From: an uncultured Propionibacteriaceae bacterium
GTDB taxonomy: Bacteria; Actinomycetota; Actinomycetes; Propionibacteriales; Propionibacteriaceae
Reading direction: 5' to 3'
DNA: 52,913 bases
Assembly: GCA_936924635.1 (NCBI GenBank)
Contig: CAKZHP010000050.1
Location: forward strand, 1 to 52,913
The translations under genes were made by a program, and so were the position numbers. Shown here one piece after another: positions 8,042-16,319 of the stretch. The notes under the pieces were generated by a model. It made no database searches. It was not told where the DNA came from and saw only the letters and a list, made by a program, of their open reading frames with translations. Position 1 is the stretch's first letter. Each line of letters begins with the position of its first letter.

Positions 8042-8692
8042 GTGCCTTCCCCACTGCGCCGTGTGCTGGACGTTGCCGGTGACCACCTGACGTTCGCCAG
8101 GCACGCGGCGGCAAGCTTCCACAGCATCGGCGCGGTCGCTCCCAGCGGGCGTGAGCTGGTGGCGGCCATGACGGCGGCCATCGACCCGGACGGGGATCCC
8201 GTACGCGTGCTGGAGGTCGGCGCCGGCACCGGCCCGATGACCCAGGGCCTGCTGCGACGACTGCCGGCCGGGAGCAGCCTGGTGGTGGTGGAGCCCAACA
8301 CCGGGTTCACGGAGCGGCTGCGTGCACTGGGCGCCCAGCGCCCCGACGTGACGACTGAGGTGCACGCCGTGCTGCTGCAGGACCTGGACGCGCCGGGGCC
8401 GTACCACCACATCGTCTCCAGCCTCCCGTTCGCGATCTTTTCCGCCGACGTGGTCGAGACCATCGTGGAGCGGCTGCTCGCCGACCTGACTCCTGGCGGC
8501 ATCTTCTCGTACTTCGCCTACCGCGGCGCCCAGCTCCGCATCGCCCTCACCCCGCCCGGACGTGAGCGCGACAAGCAGCTCGCCGTGCAGGGGTACCTGC
8601 GTCGCGTGCACGCGGAGCACCACGGCACGACAGTCCCGGCGTGGATCAACCTCCCACCGGCGGTGGTCCGCACCATCCGCCTGCCCGGCTGA
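8042..8692 (+). CDS. Class I SAM methyltransferase, PmtA-like phospholipid N-methyltransferase
   Basis: The 216-residue protein has the SAM-binding glycine motif VLEVGAGTGPMTQGLL and an acidic end of strand 2 (VVVEPN). The N-terminal FHSIGAVAPSGRELVAAM and the post-I segment HIVSSLPFAIF match bacterial phosphatidylethanolamine N-methyltransferases (PmtA), which are related to KsgA-type enzymes. The expected reaction is methylation of a lipid amino head group; substrate assignment is by family resemblance only. It lies about 1.3 kb from the lipid-type cluster at 1-6754, separated by a pseudogene, so a functional link is possible but not shown. GTG 8042 is supported by the -10 box just upstream. 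Confidence 0.72.
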   Translation: MPSPLRRVLDVAGDHLTFARHAAASFHSIGAVAPSGRELVAAMTAAIDPDGDPVRVLEVGAGTGPMTQGLLRRLPAGSSLVVVEPNTGFTERLRALGAQRPDVTTEVHAVLLQDLDAPGPYHHIVSSLPFAIFSADVVETIVERLLADLTPGGIFSYFAYRGAQLRIALTPPGRERDKQLAVQGYLRRVHAEHHGTTVPAWINLPPAVVRTIRLPG

Positions 8693-8802
8693 CCCGCATC
8701 CTCTTGCTCCCGGCAGCGCCATGCGCCAGATATGGCACGTGGTGCGGCCAGCGACCAGAAGATGCAGGTGACCGCCGGCCGGTGACTGTCGGAGGTGGTC
8801 CC

Positions 8803-8808
8803 TAGGGT
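8803..8808 (+). promoter_or_regulatory. -10 box TAGGGT, leaderless start
   Basis: TAGGGT ends seven bases before ATG 8816. There is no Shine-Dalgarno sequence in the seven-base gap, consistent with a leaderless mRNA. Confidence 0.55.
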
Positions 8809-8815
8809 CGGCCCC

Positions 8816-9025
8816 ATGTCGAGCAGGATCCGGTCGGAGCTGGGGTCGATCGGTGACCGGGTGCGGCGGCCGACGACGCCGTTCTGCCTCGTCGACGGCG
8901 AGCGCCCTGGTCTGGTGCTGGAGTGGCTGCGAGCTGCCGACATGTGGTCGGCACGGGTCGCCTACCTCGACGACGGCGCCCTCGTGGTCGCGATGCTTCC
9001 GGCCAGCCGGCTGCAGAAGGCCTGA
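8816..9025 (+). CDS. Small conserved actinobacterial hypothetical protein
   Basis: This 69-residue soluble protein has the pattern W-x-A-x-V-x-Y ... LPASRL near its end (MWSARVAYLDDGALVVAMLPASRL). I recognise this from short uncharacterised actinobacterial proteins with a WxAxV...W/LPAxxLRP ending. No catalytic motif is visible and the function is unknown. The start ATG 8816 is set by the upstream TAGGGT box. It precedes rarD by 100 bases in the same direction; rarD has its own -10-like box (CAGGGT), so they need not be co-transcribed. Confidence 0.6.
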   Translation: MSSRIRSELGSIGDRVRRPTTPFCLVDGERPGLVLEWLRAADMWSARVAYLDDGALVVAMLPASRLQKA

Positions 9026-9125
9026 GCCGCCACGGGCAGCGGCGAGCGCCAGACCGAGGGTTGGGCGGTCCCCGCCGTGCCGAGACGCCCCCATCCCGCC
9101 GGTCCGCCTGTGCCAGGGTGGCGGG

Positions 9126-10034
9126 ATGAAAGACCAGCTGGACAAGGGGGCAGCGGCACGGGGCGCGCTCGCGTACGTGCTGTGGGGCTTCGTCGTCCTG
9201 TTCTGGCCGCTCGTGAAGAGCGCCGGGGCGTGGGAGATCCTCGCCCACCGCATCGTCTGGTCGCTGGTCTTCGTGGTGATCTGCCTGCTGGTCACGCGGC
9301 GGCCCTGGACGTGGCTGCGCCAGGTGCGCAGGCACTGGCCGCGGCTCACGCTGGCCGCCGTGCTGGTGTCGCTGAACTGGGTGACCTTCATCTGGGCCAT
9401 CAACCACGGTCACGTCGCGGAGACCTCGCTCGGCTACTTCCTCAACCCGCTGCTCAACGTGCTGATCGGGGCCGTGGTCTTCGGCGAGCGCCTCTCGCGC
9501 GCGTCGCTCGCCGCGATCGTGGTCGCGGCCGCCGGCGTGGTGGTGATCGGCGTGGCGATGACCAGCACGGTCTGGGTCGCGCTGGCGCTGGCAGGGTCGT
9601 TCGCCGCGTACGGGGCCGTGAAGAAGAAGGCACCCCTGGGTGCCCTGGAGGGGTTGGCGTTCGAGTCGGGCGTGCTGACGCCGATCGCGCTGACCTATCT
9701 GCTGCTGCTGCCCGACGGCCGCTTCGGCAACGATCCCACCGTCAGCCTGTGGCTGGCGGCGGCAGGCCCGGTCACCGCGATCCCGCTCTGGCTGTTCGCC
9801 ATCGCGACCGCGCGGGTGCCGCTGAGCCTGCTCGGGATGATCCAGTTCATCACCCCGACCATGCAGCTGCTCCTGGGCGTGCTCGTCATCGGTCAGCGCG
9901 TCCCGCCTGCCTACTGGGTCGGCCTCGGCCTGGTCTGGCTGGGCCTGGCCCTGTACGTCACCACGCTGCTGCGCGCCCGCCCGGCCCCGACCGCGTCGCC
10001 CGTGCCCGAGGGTGCCGAGATCTCCGCGGCCTGA
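9126..10034 (+). CDS. rarD: EamA-family transporter RarD
   Basis: The 302-residue protein has ten predicted hydrophobic segments in two EamA (DMT) repeats. The RarD hallmarks are present: AYVLWGFVVLFWPLVKSAGAWEILAHRIVWS at the N-terminus (shown here only as the segments AYVLWGF and EILAHRIVWS), NWVTFIWAINHGHVAETSLG, GYFLNPLLNVLIG, and a C-terminal LGMIQFITPTMQLLLGV. RarD proteins are inner-membrane permeases of unknown physiological substrate, historically linked to chloramphenicol tolerance. ATG 9126 follows a CAGGGT box by six bases. A dispersed palindromic repeat 58 bases past the stop may serve as its transcript end. Confidence 0.88.
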   Translation: MKDQLDKGAAARGALAYVLWGFVVLFWPLVKSAGAWEILAHRIVWSLVFVVICLLVTRRPWTWLRQVRRHWPRLTLAAVLVSLNWVTFIWAINHGHVAETSLGYFLNPLLNVLIGAVVFGERLSRASLAAIVVAAAGVVVIGVAMTSTVWVALALAGSFAAYGAVKKKAPLGALEGLAFESGVLTPIALTYLLLLPDGRFGNDPTVSLWLAAAGPVTAIPLWLFAIATARVPLSLLGMIQFITPTMQLLLGVLVIGQRVPPAYWVGLGLVWLGLALYVTTLLRARPAPTASPVPEGAEISAA

Positions 10035-10092
10035 CAGGTCGTCCTTCCTGCCGACCCGCGCTCGGTGGACCGCGACGCCTCGCCCCTACGGT

Positions 10093-10167
10093 CTGCACAA
10101 CCGGTGCGAATGCGTGCGCAGGTCAGCCCTGGAGGGGGGAACGCACCTATGCGCACCGGTTGTGCAG
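10093..10167. repeat. Dispersed palindromic repeat, copy 3 (best conserved)
   Basis: CTGCACAACCGGTGCG (10093-10108) and its exact reverse complement CGCACCGGTTGTGCAG (10152-10167) form a perfect 16-bp inverted repeat. A second, shorter pairing lies inside it (GTGCGCAGGTC with imperfect partners). It sits between rarD and ilvD. Confidence 0.9.
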
Positions 10168-10311
10168 GCGCCCGCGGAACGTGGTGGGCCGCCGTCCCTG
10201 CTCCCGCCGGCGGCGGCACGGCCGGCGGGTCCACGTCCGTCCGTCTGGCCCAGCGGCCGGGCCGGAGGTTCCGTTCCCTGATCCTCGCCGCTCGGGCCAC
10301 GCGGGCCGGAC

Positions 10312-10317
10312 TAGGCT
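10312..10317 (+). promoter_or_regulatory. Candidate -10 box of ilvD (TAGGCT)
   Basis: TAGGCT lies 27 bases before ATG 10345, leaving a short leader that contains the AGAGGA ribosome-binding site. The -35 region is not recognisable. Confidence 0.4.
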
Positions 10318-10344
10318 GACGGGGATCACGAGAGGACCCTCGCC

Positions 10345-12177
10345 ATGCCTGTGCTGCGATCCCGAACCACCACCCACGGCCGCCAGATGGCCGGTGCCCG
10401 CGCCCTCTGGCGCGCCACGGGCATGACCGAGAGCGACTTCGGCAAGCCGATCGTCGCCGTGGCCAACTCGTTCACCCAGTTCGTGCCGGGCCACGTGCAC
10501 CTCAAGGACATGGGCCAGCTGGTCTCCTCGGCCATCGCCGAGGCCGGCGGCGTGGGCCGCGAGTTCAACACCATCGCGGTCGACGACGGCATCGCCATGG
10601 GCCACGCCGGCATGCTCTACTCGCTGCCGAGCCGTGAGGTGATCGCCGACAGCGTCGAGTACATGGTGAACGCGCACTGCGCCGACGCCCTGGTCTGCAT
10701 CTCCAACTGCGACAAGATCACCCCCGGCATGCTGATCGCTGCGATGCGGCTCAACATCCCGACGGTCTTCGTCTCCGGCGGCCCCATGGAGGCCGGCAAG
10801 GCGATCATCGCCGACGGGCAGGCGGAGACCTCGCTCGACCTCATCGACGCCATGGTCAGCTCGGTCGATGACTCCATCGACGACGAGCAGCTCGGCCGCA
10901 TCGAGGCGAACGCCTGCCCCACCTGCGGCTCCTGCTCGGGCATGTTCACCGCCAACTCGATGAACTGTCTGGTGGAGGCGCTGGGGCTGGCGCTGCCAGG
11001 CAACGGCTCGACCCTGGCCACCGCGGCCGCGCGCAAGGACCTGTTCCTCACCGCCGGCCGGCTGGTTGTCGAGATCGCCAAGCGCTACTACGAGAACGAC
11101 GACGAGTCGGTGCTGCCGCGCAACATCGCCACCAAGCAGGCCTTCGAGAACGCGATGCGGCTCGACATCGCCATGGGCGGGTCCACCAACACCGTGCTCC
11201 ACCTGCTGGCCGCCGCGAACGAGGCCGAGGTCGACTTCACGCAGCCCGACATCGACCAGCTCAGCCGTACGACGCCGTGCCTGGCCAAGGTCGCCCCAAA
11301 CTCGCACTCCTACTACATGGAGGACGTGCACCGCGCCGGCGGCATCCCCGCCATCCTCGGCGAGCTGAACCGCGGCGGCCTGCTGCACGGCGACGTCCAC
11401 GCCGTGCACTCCCCGTCGCTGCAGGACTGGCTCGACGCCTGGGACATCCGCGGCGGCAAGACGGAGCCGCAAGAGCTCTGGTACGCGGCTCCGGGCGGCG
11501 TCCGCACCACCGAGGCGTTCTCGTCGACCGTGCGCTGGAAGACCCTCGACACCGACAGCGAGGGCGGCTGCATCCGCTCGGTCGACCACCCGTACACCGC
11601 CGACGGCGGCCTGGCGATCCTCCACGGCAACCTCGCCCCCGACGGCTGCATCGTGAAGACGGCCGGCGTGCCGAGCGAGCAGTGGACGTTCCGCGGCACC
11701 GCGCGCGTCTCGGAGTCGCAGGACGAGGCGGTCGAGCAGATCCTCGGGGGCAAGATCAAGGCCGGCGACGTGGTGCTGGTCCGCTACGAGGGCCCCAAGG
11801 GCGGCCCCGGCATGCAGGAGATGCTCTACCCGACCTCGTACCTCAAGGGCATCGGCCTCGGCCCGAAGTGCGCCCTGGTCACTGACGGCCGGTTCTCGGG
11901 CGGCTCCTCAGGCCTCTCCATCGGTCACGTCTCCCCGGAGGCGGCGGCCGGCGGACCCATCGGCCTGGTCGAGGACGGCGACGAGATCGAGATCTCCATC
12001 CCTGACCGCAGCATCACGCTGCTGGTGAGCGACGAGGAGCTGGAGACCCGTCGCGCTCGCCGCGATGAGCAGGGCTGGGCCCCGGCGAACCGCGAGCGCG
12101 AGGTCTCGCAGGCGCTGCGCATCTATGCCTCGCTGGCACAGTCCGCCGACCGCGGGGCAGCGCGCCGCCGCATCTAG
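10345..12177 (+). CDS. ilvD: Dihydroxy-acid dehydratase
   Basis: The 610-residue enzyme dehydrates 2,3-dihydroxy-isovalerate and 2,3-dihydroxy-3-methylvalerate, the third step shared by valine and isoleucine synthesis, in the cytosol. The Fe-S cluster cysteines are visible in CISNCDKITPGM and ACPTCGSCSGMFTANSMNCL, and the conserved C-terminal LVTDGRFSGGSSGLSIGH is present. Length matches the long E. coli-type enzymes (about 610-616 residues), which use an oxygen-labile [4Fe-4S] cluster; the cluster type here is inferred from that resemblance. It is preceded by AGAGGA and ends in a strong bidirectional hairpin. The gene stands alone: no other branched-chain genes are nearby. Confidence 0.95.
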   Translation: MPVLRSRTTTHGRQMAGARALWRATGMTESDFGKPIVAVANSFTQFVPGHVHLKDMGQLVSSAIAEAGGVGREFNTIAVDDGIAMGHAGMLYSLPSREVIADSVEYMVNAHCADALVCISNCDKITPGMLIAAMRLNIPTVFVSGGPMEAGKAIIADGQAETSLDLIDAMVSSVDDSIDDEQLGRIEANACPTCGSCSGMFTANSMNCLVEALGLALPGNGSTLATAAARKDLFLTAGRLVVEIAKRYYENDDESVLPRNIATKQAFENAMRLDIAMGGSTNTVLHLLAAANEAEVDFTQPDIDQLSRTTPCLAKVAPNSHSYYMEDVHRAGGIPAILGELNRGGLLHGDVHAVHSPSLQDWLDAWDIRGGKTEPQELWYAAPGGVRTTEAFSSTVRWKTLDTDSEGGCIRSVDHPYTADGGLAILHGNLAPDGCIVKTAGVPSEQWTFRGTARVSESQDEAVEQILGGKIKAGDVVLVRYEGPKGGPGMQEMLYPTSYLKGIGLGPKCALVTDGRFSGGSSGLSIGHVSPEAAAGGPIGLVEDGDEIEISIPDRSITLLVSDEELETRRARRDEQGWAPANREREVSQALRIYASLAQSADRGAARRRI

Positions 12178-12230
12178 CAGTCAGCGCCCACCGCGCGGGC
12201 GGAGGAGCGACGCCCACCAGGCACGACGAA

Positions 12231-12274
12231 GGGGCCGTACGCCACCGGATCGAGTCCGGTCGGCGTACGGCCCC
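12231..12274. terminator. Bidirectional hairpin terminator between ilvD and the convergent gene
   Basis: GGGGCCGTACGCC (12231-12243) pairs with GGCGTACGGCCCC (12262-12274), extended inward by ACCGG/CCGGT with one bulged C. It serves two converging genes. Confidence 0.8.
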
Positions 12275-12295
12275 TGTCGTTGCGGGCCTAGAGCC

Positions 12296-13285
12296 CTACT
12301 TCCACTTCCAGGCGGAGAGGACCTTCTGCGTGGCGGTCCGGACGGACGCCTCGTCGTCGATCCAGGCGATCGACTCGACGACCGAGGTGCCCTCGGGGCG
12401 GTCGGTGCAGTAGTAGCCGAAGACCTCCTGGCGGGTCTCCTCGGCCCGCTTCACCGTGATCTCCGCGCCGTAGGCCGGCTGCCCGCCCATCGTGAGCGCG
12501 GGGGCCGGGGTCACCTTGTCGTCCGGCGTGACGCGGATGCCCTCGATCAGCGTCTTGCACTTGGCCTCGGCGCCGGTGGGCTGGTTGCCGACCTTCTCGT
12601 AGTAGCTGATGACGTTCTTGTTCTTGTCGATGATCTGGCCCTGGTTCTTCGAGCTCGCCGAGCCGTTCTTGTCGCTCAGTGACCAGCCCGACGGCAGGGT
12701 CGTCGTGAAGTTCTTGCCCGTCAGGGTGGAGCCGGACGCGGTGAAGCCCTCACCGGAGCCCGAGGCCGACGCCGTCGCCTTCGAGGCGGAGGTCGAGGTG
12801 GACGGCTTCGCGGACCCGCTCGCCGACGTGGGAGCCACGGGCGTGCTCGCGGCCACCGTCGTCTGCGTCGTCGGGTCCTTGCGGGTGAAGGCCCAGATCA
12901 ACCCCGCAACCAGGGCCAGGGCGAGCACACCGGCGCCCACGAGGAGACCGATGTTCGGGCCCTTCTTCGCCGGCGGGGTGGTCGGGTGCGACGGGCCGGT
13001 GGGCGTCCCCTGCGCGTACGGCTGCTGGGGGGTCTGGTTGTACGAGGCCTGACCGTACGGGGCCTGGCCCGGGGTGCTCTGCCCGGCGGTGCCCTGGCCG
13101 TACGACTGCCCAGCGGTGCCCTGGCCGTACGACTGCCCAGCGGTGCCCTGGCCGTACGACTGGCCGGCGCCTTGGCCGTAGGACTGGCCGGACGGCGGGT
13201 TCTGACCGTACGACGGCTGGCCGCCCGGGTTCTGCCCGCCCGGGTTCTGTCCACCCGGGTTCTGCCCGTAGGGAGGCTGGCTCAT
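12296..13285 (-). CDS. Single-pass membrane protein with Gln/Gly/Pro/Tyr-rich N-terminus
   Basis: The 329-residue protein starts with ~120 residues of GQ-rich repeats (NPGGQ x3, GQGTAGQSY x3), then a KKGPN boundary, one transmembrane helix (IGLLVGAGVLALALVAGLIW), a Ser/Thr/Ala-rich linker and a C-terminal extracytoplasmic domain of ~145 residues containing two cysteines (KCKTLIEG, GYYCTDRP). This design is common in actinobacterial proteins of unknown function; the proteins at 49922-50974 and 51018-51654 share the layout but not the C-terminal domain. ATG 13285 is preceded by GTGAGG. No function can be assigned. Confidence 0.72.
   Translation of the reverse strand: MSQPPYGQNPGGQNPGGQNPGGQPSYGQNPPSGQSYGQGAGQSYGQGTAGQSYGQGTAGQSYGQGTAGQSTPGQAPYGQASYNQTPQQPYAQGTPTGPSHPTTPPAKKGPNIGLLVGAGVLALALVAGLIWAFTRKDPTTQTTVAASTPVAPTSASGSAKPSTSTSASKATASASGSGEGFTASGSTLTGKNFTTTLPSGWSLSDKNGSASSKNQGQIIDKNKNVISYYEKVGNQPTGAEAKCKTLIEGIRVTPDDKVTPAPALTMGGQPAYGAEITVKRAEETRQEVFGYYCTDRPEGTSVVESIAWIDDEASVRTATQKVLSAWKWK
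13079..13159. repeat. Three 27-bp tandem repeats (GQGTAGQSY codons)
   Basis: Three near-identical 27-bp units sharing GCGGTGCCCTGGCCGTACGA encode nine-residue repeats in the protein's N-terminal tail. A degenerate fourth unit follows. Copy number is likely to vary between strains. Confidence 0.85.
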
Positions 13286-13416
13286 GAGGTCCTCACTTCC
13301 ATTCACGGTGTCGGCACGGCGTCCGCAGCACAGTGCTCGCAGCAAAGCGTACGGGGTCGCCGGTCCTCGGGGCGACGAGGGGAGATGGCCGGTGACGCCG
13401 CCCTGGCGACGGAGGC

Positions 13417-14289
13417 TCAGGCAGCGTTCGAGCGCCGGTTCTCGACCCCGGCGAGCCCCCACCGCACGGCCGCGGTGGCTGCCTTGCCCAGGGGGCGCGC
13501 GACGGGCCGTACCAGCGGGTCGGGCAGCCGGACGCCCAGCATCTCCCGTGCCCAGCCGGGCAGAAGTGCGAGGCCGCCGGCCGCGAGCATCAGGTAGCCC
13601 GGCTTCGCCAGCCCCGGCACCGGGGGTGTGCGGAGCAGGAAGTCCACGGTGTCCAGCGCCGCGGGGGACACCTCCAGCTCGGGGCGGTAGGAGTCGAGGG
13701 TCGCCGTGAGCTCCGCGACCGTGGCCGGCGGCTCCGGCACCCCGAGGAGGGAGGCGGGGAGACCTGTCTGCGCGACGTACGTGTCGGCCTCGGCGTCGGT
13801 GAGCTGCGTCGTCCCGTACGCGCGGTGGGCGGCCAGGAACGCGCTGATCTCGGCGGCGTGCACCCAGGTCAGAAGGTGCGGGTCGGAGGCGCGGTACGGC
13901 CGCCCGCGGTGGTCCTTGCCGCGCACCCGTTCGTGCACCGCACGGATCCGGCCGATCAGCTCCTCGGCATCGGGCACGGTGCCGTACGTGGTCATGGCGA
14001 TGTAGTCGCTGGTGCGCTGCAGACGGCCCCAGGGGTCGGACCGGTAGCCGGAGTGCCCGGCCACGCCCGCCATCGCGAGCGGGTGCAGCGCCTGCATCAG
14101 CAGCGCGGCGATCCCGCCGGCGAACATCGAGGCGTCCTCGTGGACCCGCCACACCGGGTCGCTCTTCGAGAACCAGCGCGGGCCGGGAGCCCCCCAGATC
14201 TGCTGGTCACGCTCCAGGGGCTCGTCACCGGCGACTCGGGAGCGCACGACGGCGCCCAGCCGGCTCTGGATCGACCTCACGACGGGCAT
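13417..14289 (-). CDS. Oxygenase MpaB family (DUF2236) protein
   Basis: This 290-residue protein matches DUF2236/MpaB: WRVHEDASMFAGGIAALLMQALHPLAMAGV (segments WRVHEDASMF and LMQALHPLAMAGV), HSGYRSDPWGRLQRT, a histidine in LLTWVHAAEISAFLAAHRAYG and DTYVAQTGLPASLLGVPE. Family members coordinate haem or another metal through conserved histidines; the group includes rubber oxygenase Lcp and ER-bound MpaB. The substrate here is unknown. ATG 14289 lies six bases after a TACGCT box, supporting a leaderless start. The frame is open further upstream in Pro/Arg-rich shadow sequence, which I discount. Confidence 0.78.
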   Translation of the reverse strand: MPVVRSIQSRLGAVVRSRVAGDEPLERDQQIWGAPGPRWFSKSDPVWRVHEDASMFAGGIAALLMQALHPLAMAGVAGHSGYRSDPWGRLQRTSDYIAMTTYGTVPDAEELIGRIRAVHERVRGKDHRGRPYRASDPHLLTWVHAAEISAFLAAHRAYGTTQLTDAEADTYVAQTGLPASLLGVPEPPATVAELTATLDSYRPELEVSPAALDTVDFLLRTPPVPGLAKPGYLMLAAGGLALLPGWAREMLGVRLPDPLVRPVARPLGKAATAAVRWGLAGVENRRSNAA

Positions 14290-14295
14290 GCGACC

Positions 14296-14301
14296 AGCGT
14301 A
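14296..14301 (-). promoter_or_regulatory. -10 box TACGCT, leaderless start of MpaB-family gene
   Basis: TACGCT on the minus strand ends six bases before ATG 14289. Confidence 0.5.
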
Positions 14302-14369
14302 GGTCGGGTGCTGCGAGGGTCCGCGCCCCGGCCGTGCCGTTGCGACCGGGGCGCCGACGTGAGGGGGGC

Positions 14370-14642
14370 TCAGGCGACGTGCAGCGCCACCGGTCGACGG
14401 CTCTCGCCGTCGGCGCGGTCGGTCGAGACCTGCCGCTCGATCTGCACGATCAGCCCTGCGTGCGGGCTCCAGCCTCTCCAGCGCAGGCGTCCTCCCAGGG
14501 CGGGCAGCGGGCGGAAGTCGACGCAGGCGAAGGCGCACAACGCCTCGCTCAAGGTCGCGAAGCTCCCCACCTTGCGGTGCGCGTCGGGCTCCTGCTCGAC
14601 GGGCCAGGCCCGACCTGCATATGCCACGAAACCAGTCACCAT
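14370..14642 (-). CDS. Small hypothetical protein
   Basis: The 90-residue soluble protein (begins MVTGFVAYAGRAWPVEQEPD) is preceded by AAAGGGGATGCGAC, a clear ribosome-binding site at good spacing, which makes the start secure. It is rich in Trp/Arg in the middle (GGRLRWRGWSPHAG). I recognise no family. It ends 80 bases before the MpaB-family start on the same strand, but that gene has its own promoter. Confidence 0.6.
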   Translation of the reverse strand: MVTGFVAYAGRAWPVEQEPDAHRKVGSFATLSEALCAFACVDFRPLPALGGRLRWRGWSPHAGLIVQIERQVSTDRADGESRRPVALHVA

Positions 14643-14828
14643 GTCGCATCCCCTTTGACGCTCCCCCGGCCGGGGCGTCGGTCGGGAGTCCTCGAATCTT
14701 GCTCCCGGCCTGGGCCCCAGACAAGGGCGATCGGGCGCCCCAGCCCGCCTCCCACCCTTGTGGGCGCCGCGGCTAGAGTTCCGGTGCCGGCGCGACGAGG
14801 CGACGGCCACGACCTGGGACGGGGCGAG

Positions 14829-15635
14829 ATGCAGGCTGACACCGCAACCGCGACCTGGCACGAGGTCGCCTCCCGCCCGTACGTGCGGCGTGGCGTCGTG
14901 ACCGCGGCCGCGGTGTTCTGCCTGCAGGCGGCACTGCTGACCTCGGGTGTCGTGGGCGGCCGCTCGATCACCGGCCCGCTGGAGACCGCGCCGTCGCTGC
15001 TCACCCCCTCGGCACCGGGGTACCGGATCTGGTGGGTGGCCTACGCCCTGCTTCTCGCGTACGCCGTCTGGCAGTGGCTGCCCGCGGCGCGCGACGAGCC
15101 GCGTACGGTCGCCAGCGCCTGGCCCGCCGCCGGCGCGCTGTTCCTCACCGGCCTTTGGCCGTACATCGCCCAGGCCGACCGCCCCGGCGTGCCCGTGGCC
15201 GTGCTGCTGCTCATCGTCTGCCTGGCGCTGGCGCTGCGGGCGGTGGCTCCGATCGGTTCCACGCTGCCGGTGCGCCTGGTCACCCAGGTGCCGTTCGCGC
15301 TCACGTTGGGCTGGGTGACGGTGGTGCTCGGCGGGGCGGTGGCCCACCTGCTCGAGGCCTGGGGCGTGCCCGCCCTCTGGGTGGGCGCCGATGTCTGGGC
15401 GGTGCTGGGCGTCACGGGTCTGCTGGGCCTGGGGATGGCGTTCGTGCGCTACTTCCCGGGCCGCCTGTTCACGGGCCTGGGTCTGGCGTGGGGATTCGGG
15501 TGGGTCGCGCACGGTCGGCTGCTGGACACCCCGCGGTCGTACCCGACAGGCATCGTCGCCGTCGTCGCGAGCCTGCTGATCCTGGTGGCCGCCATCGCGG
15601 TCTTCCTGTGGGCACGGTCACGCGCCCGCCACTGA
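14829..15635 (+). CDS. TspO/MBR-related integral membrane protein
   Basis: The 268-residue protein has about seven to eight hydrophobic helices. The segment LTPSAPGYRIWWVAYALLL followed by AYAVWQWLPAARDEPR resembles the longer TspO/MBR-related actinobacterial proteins (FTPAGYxFSIWGxIYLxLLAYAVxQ). TspO proteins bind tetrapyrroles or related ligands, but this long variant is uncharacterised and no ligand residues can be assigned. ATG 14829 follows GGGACGGGGCGAG. A hairpin terminator follows the stop directly. A generic membrane protein is the fallback reading. Confidence 0.6.
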   Translation: MQADTATATWHEVASRPYVRRGVVTAAAVFCLQAALLTSGVVGGRSITGPLETAPSLLTPSAPGYRIWWVAYALLLAYAVWQWLPAARDEPRTVASAWPAAGALFLTGLWPYIAQADRPGVPVAVLLLIVCLALALRAVAPIGSTLPVRLVTQVPFALTLGWVTVVLGGAVAHLLEAWGVPALWVGADVWAVLGVTGLLGLGMAFVRYFPGRLFTGLGLAWGFGWVAHGRLLDTPRSYPTGIVAVVASLLILVAAIAVFLWARSRARH

Positions 15636-15649
15636 GACCCAGGCGCACC

Positions 15650-15680
15650 GATGCCCCGTCACGCGGCGTGACGGGGCATC
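15650..15680. terminator. Bidirectional hairpin terminator
   Basis: GATGCCCCGTCAC (15650-15662) pairs perfectly with GTGACGGGGCATC (15668-15680) around a five-base loop, between two converging genes. Confidence 0.85.
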
Positions 15681-15701
15681 AGGGCTGCCTACGACGTGGC
15701 G

Positions 15702-16250
15702 TCAGGCCTGCTTGATCGCGGAGACCTCGAAGTCGAGCCCGATCTTCTCGCTCACCAGCACGCCGCCGGCCTCGAGCGCGGCGTTCCAGGTGATGCCGTA
15801 GTCCTTGCGGTTGATCGTCGTCGAGCCGTCGAAGCCGATGCGCTCGTTGCCGAACGGGTCGGTCGCGGCGCCCTCGAACGTGAACGGGATCGAGATCTGC
15901 TGGGTGGTGTCCTTGATCGTCAGGTCGCCGGTCAGCGTGAAGGAGTCGTCACCGGTCACCTCCACGTTCGTGCTCCTGAAGGTCAGCGTCGGGAACTGCT
16001 CGACCGCGAGGAAGTCGTCACTCTTGACGTGCTGGTCACGGCCCTCGTGGTTGGTGGTGAAGCTGGCCGTGGGGATGGTCACGGTGACCGAGGACGCGCT
16101 GGGGTTCGCGCCGTCCAGCTGCGCGGTGCCCTCGACGTCGGTGAACTCGCCGCGCACCTTCGTCACCATCGCGTGGCGGGCGGAGAAGCCGACGCGGGTG
16201 TGGGCGGGATCGATCGCGTACGTGCCCTTGAGCTCGGTGAGAGCCGCCAT
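15702..16250 (-). CDS. YceI family protein
   Basis: This 182-residue protein fits the YceI lipocalin-like barrel: YAIDPAHTRVGFSARHAMVTKVRGEF at the N-terminus (core DPAHTRVGFSARHAMVTK), HVKSDDFLAVEQFPTLTFRS and LTGDLTIKDTTQQISIPF. YceI-like proteins bind long isoprenoid chains such as octaprenyl compounds. No signal peptide is visible, so this member is probably cytosolic. GGAAGG precedes ATG 16250. The promoter has a consensus -10 and an overlapping inverted repeat, so the gene is probably repressible. An isoprenoid-binding role would be notable given the prenyl-lipid-type cluster in the same window, but the genes are 10 kb apart. Confidence 0.9.
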   Translation of the reverse strand: MAALTELKGTYAIDPAHTRVGFSARHAMVTKVRGEFTDVEGTAQLDGANPSASSVTVTIPTASFTTNHEGRDQHVKSDDFLAVEQFPTLTFRSTNVEVTGDDSFTLTGDLTIKDTTQQISIPFTFEGAATDPFGNERIGFDGSTTINRKDYGITWNAALEAGGVLVSEKIGLDFEVSAIKQA

Positions 16251-16269
16251 GGTCTTGCCTTCCGTTTAG

Positions 16270-16309
16270 TTGATGGTTCAATCATACCCCTGATGAGCGG
16301 GCTTTGCAA
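16270..16309 (-). promoter_or_regulatory. yceI-family promoter with overlapping TTGA-N4-TCAA operator
   Basis: On the minus strand, TTGCAA (16309-16304), a 17-base spacer and TATGAT (16286-16281) form a near-consensus promoter. TTGAACCATCAA (16281-16270), an inverted repeat of TTGA, starts at the last base of the -10 and covers the expected TSS, which suits a repressor such as a MarR-type regulator (inference). Confidence 0.65.
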
Positions 16310-16319
16310 GACTGTGCCG

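Noticed and set aside
7704..8114. 136-codon minus-strand frame in the gap after the HSP90 remnant
   Set aside because: It overlaps the methyltransferase start, has no ribosome-binding site and no family resemblance.
7466..9403. 645-codon minus-strand open frame
   Set aside because: It covers the methyltransferase and small gene in antisense and has no recognisable domain.
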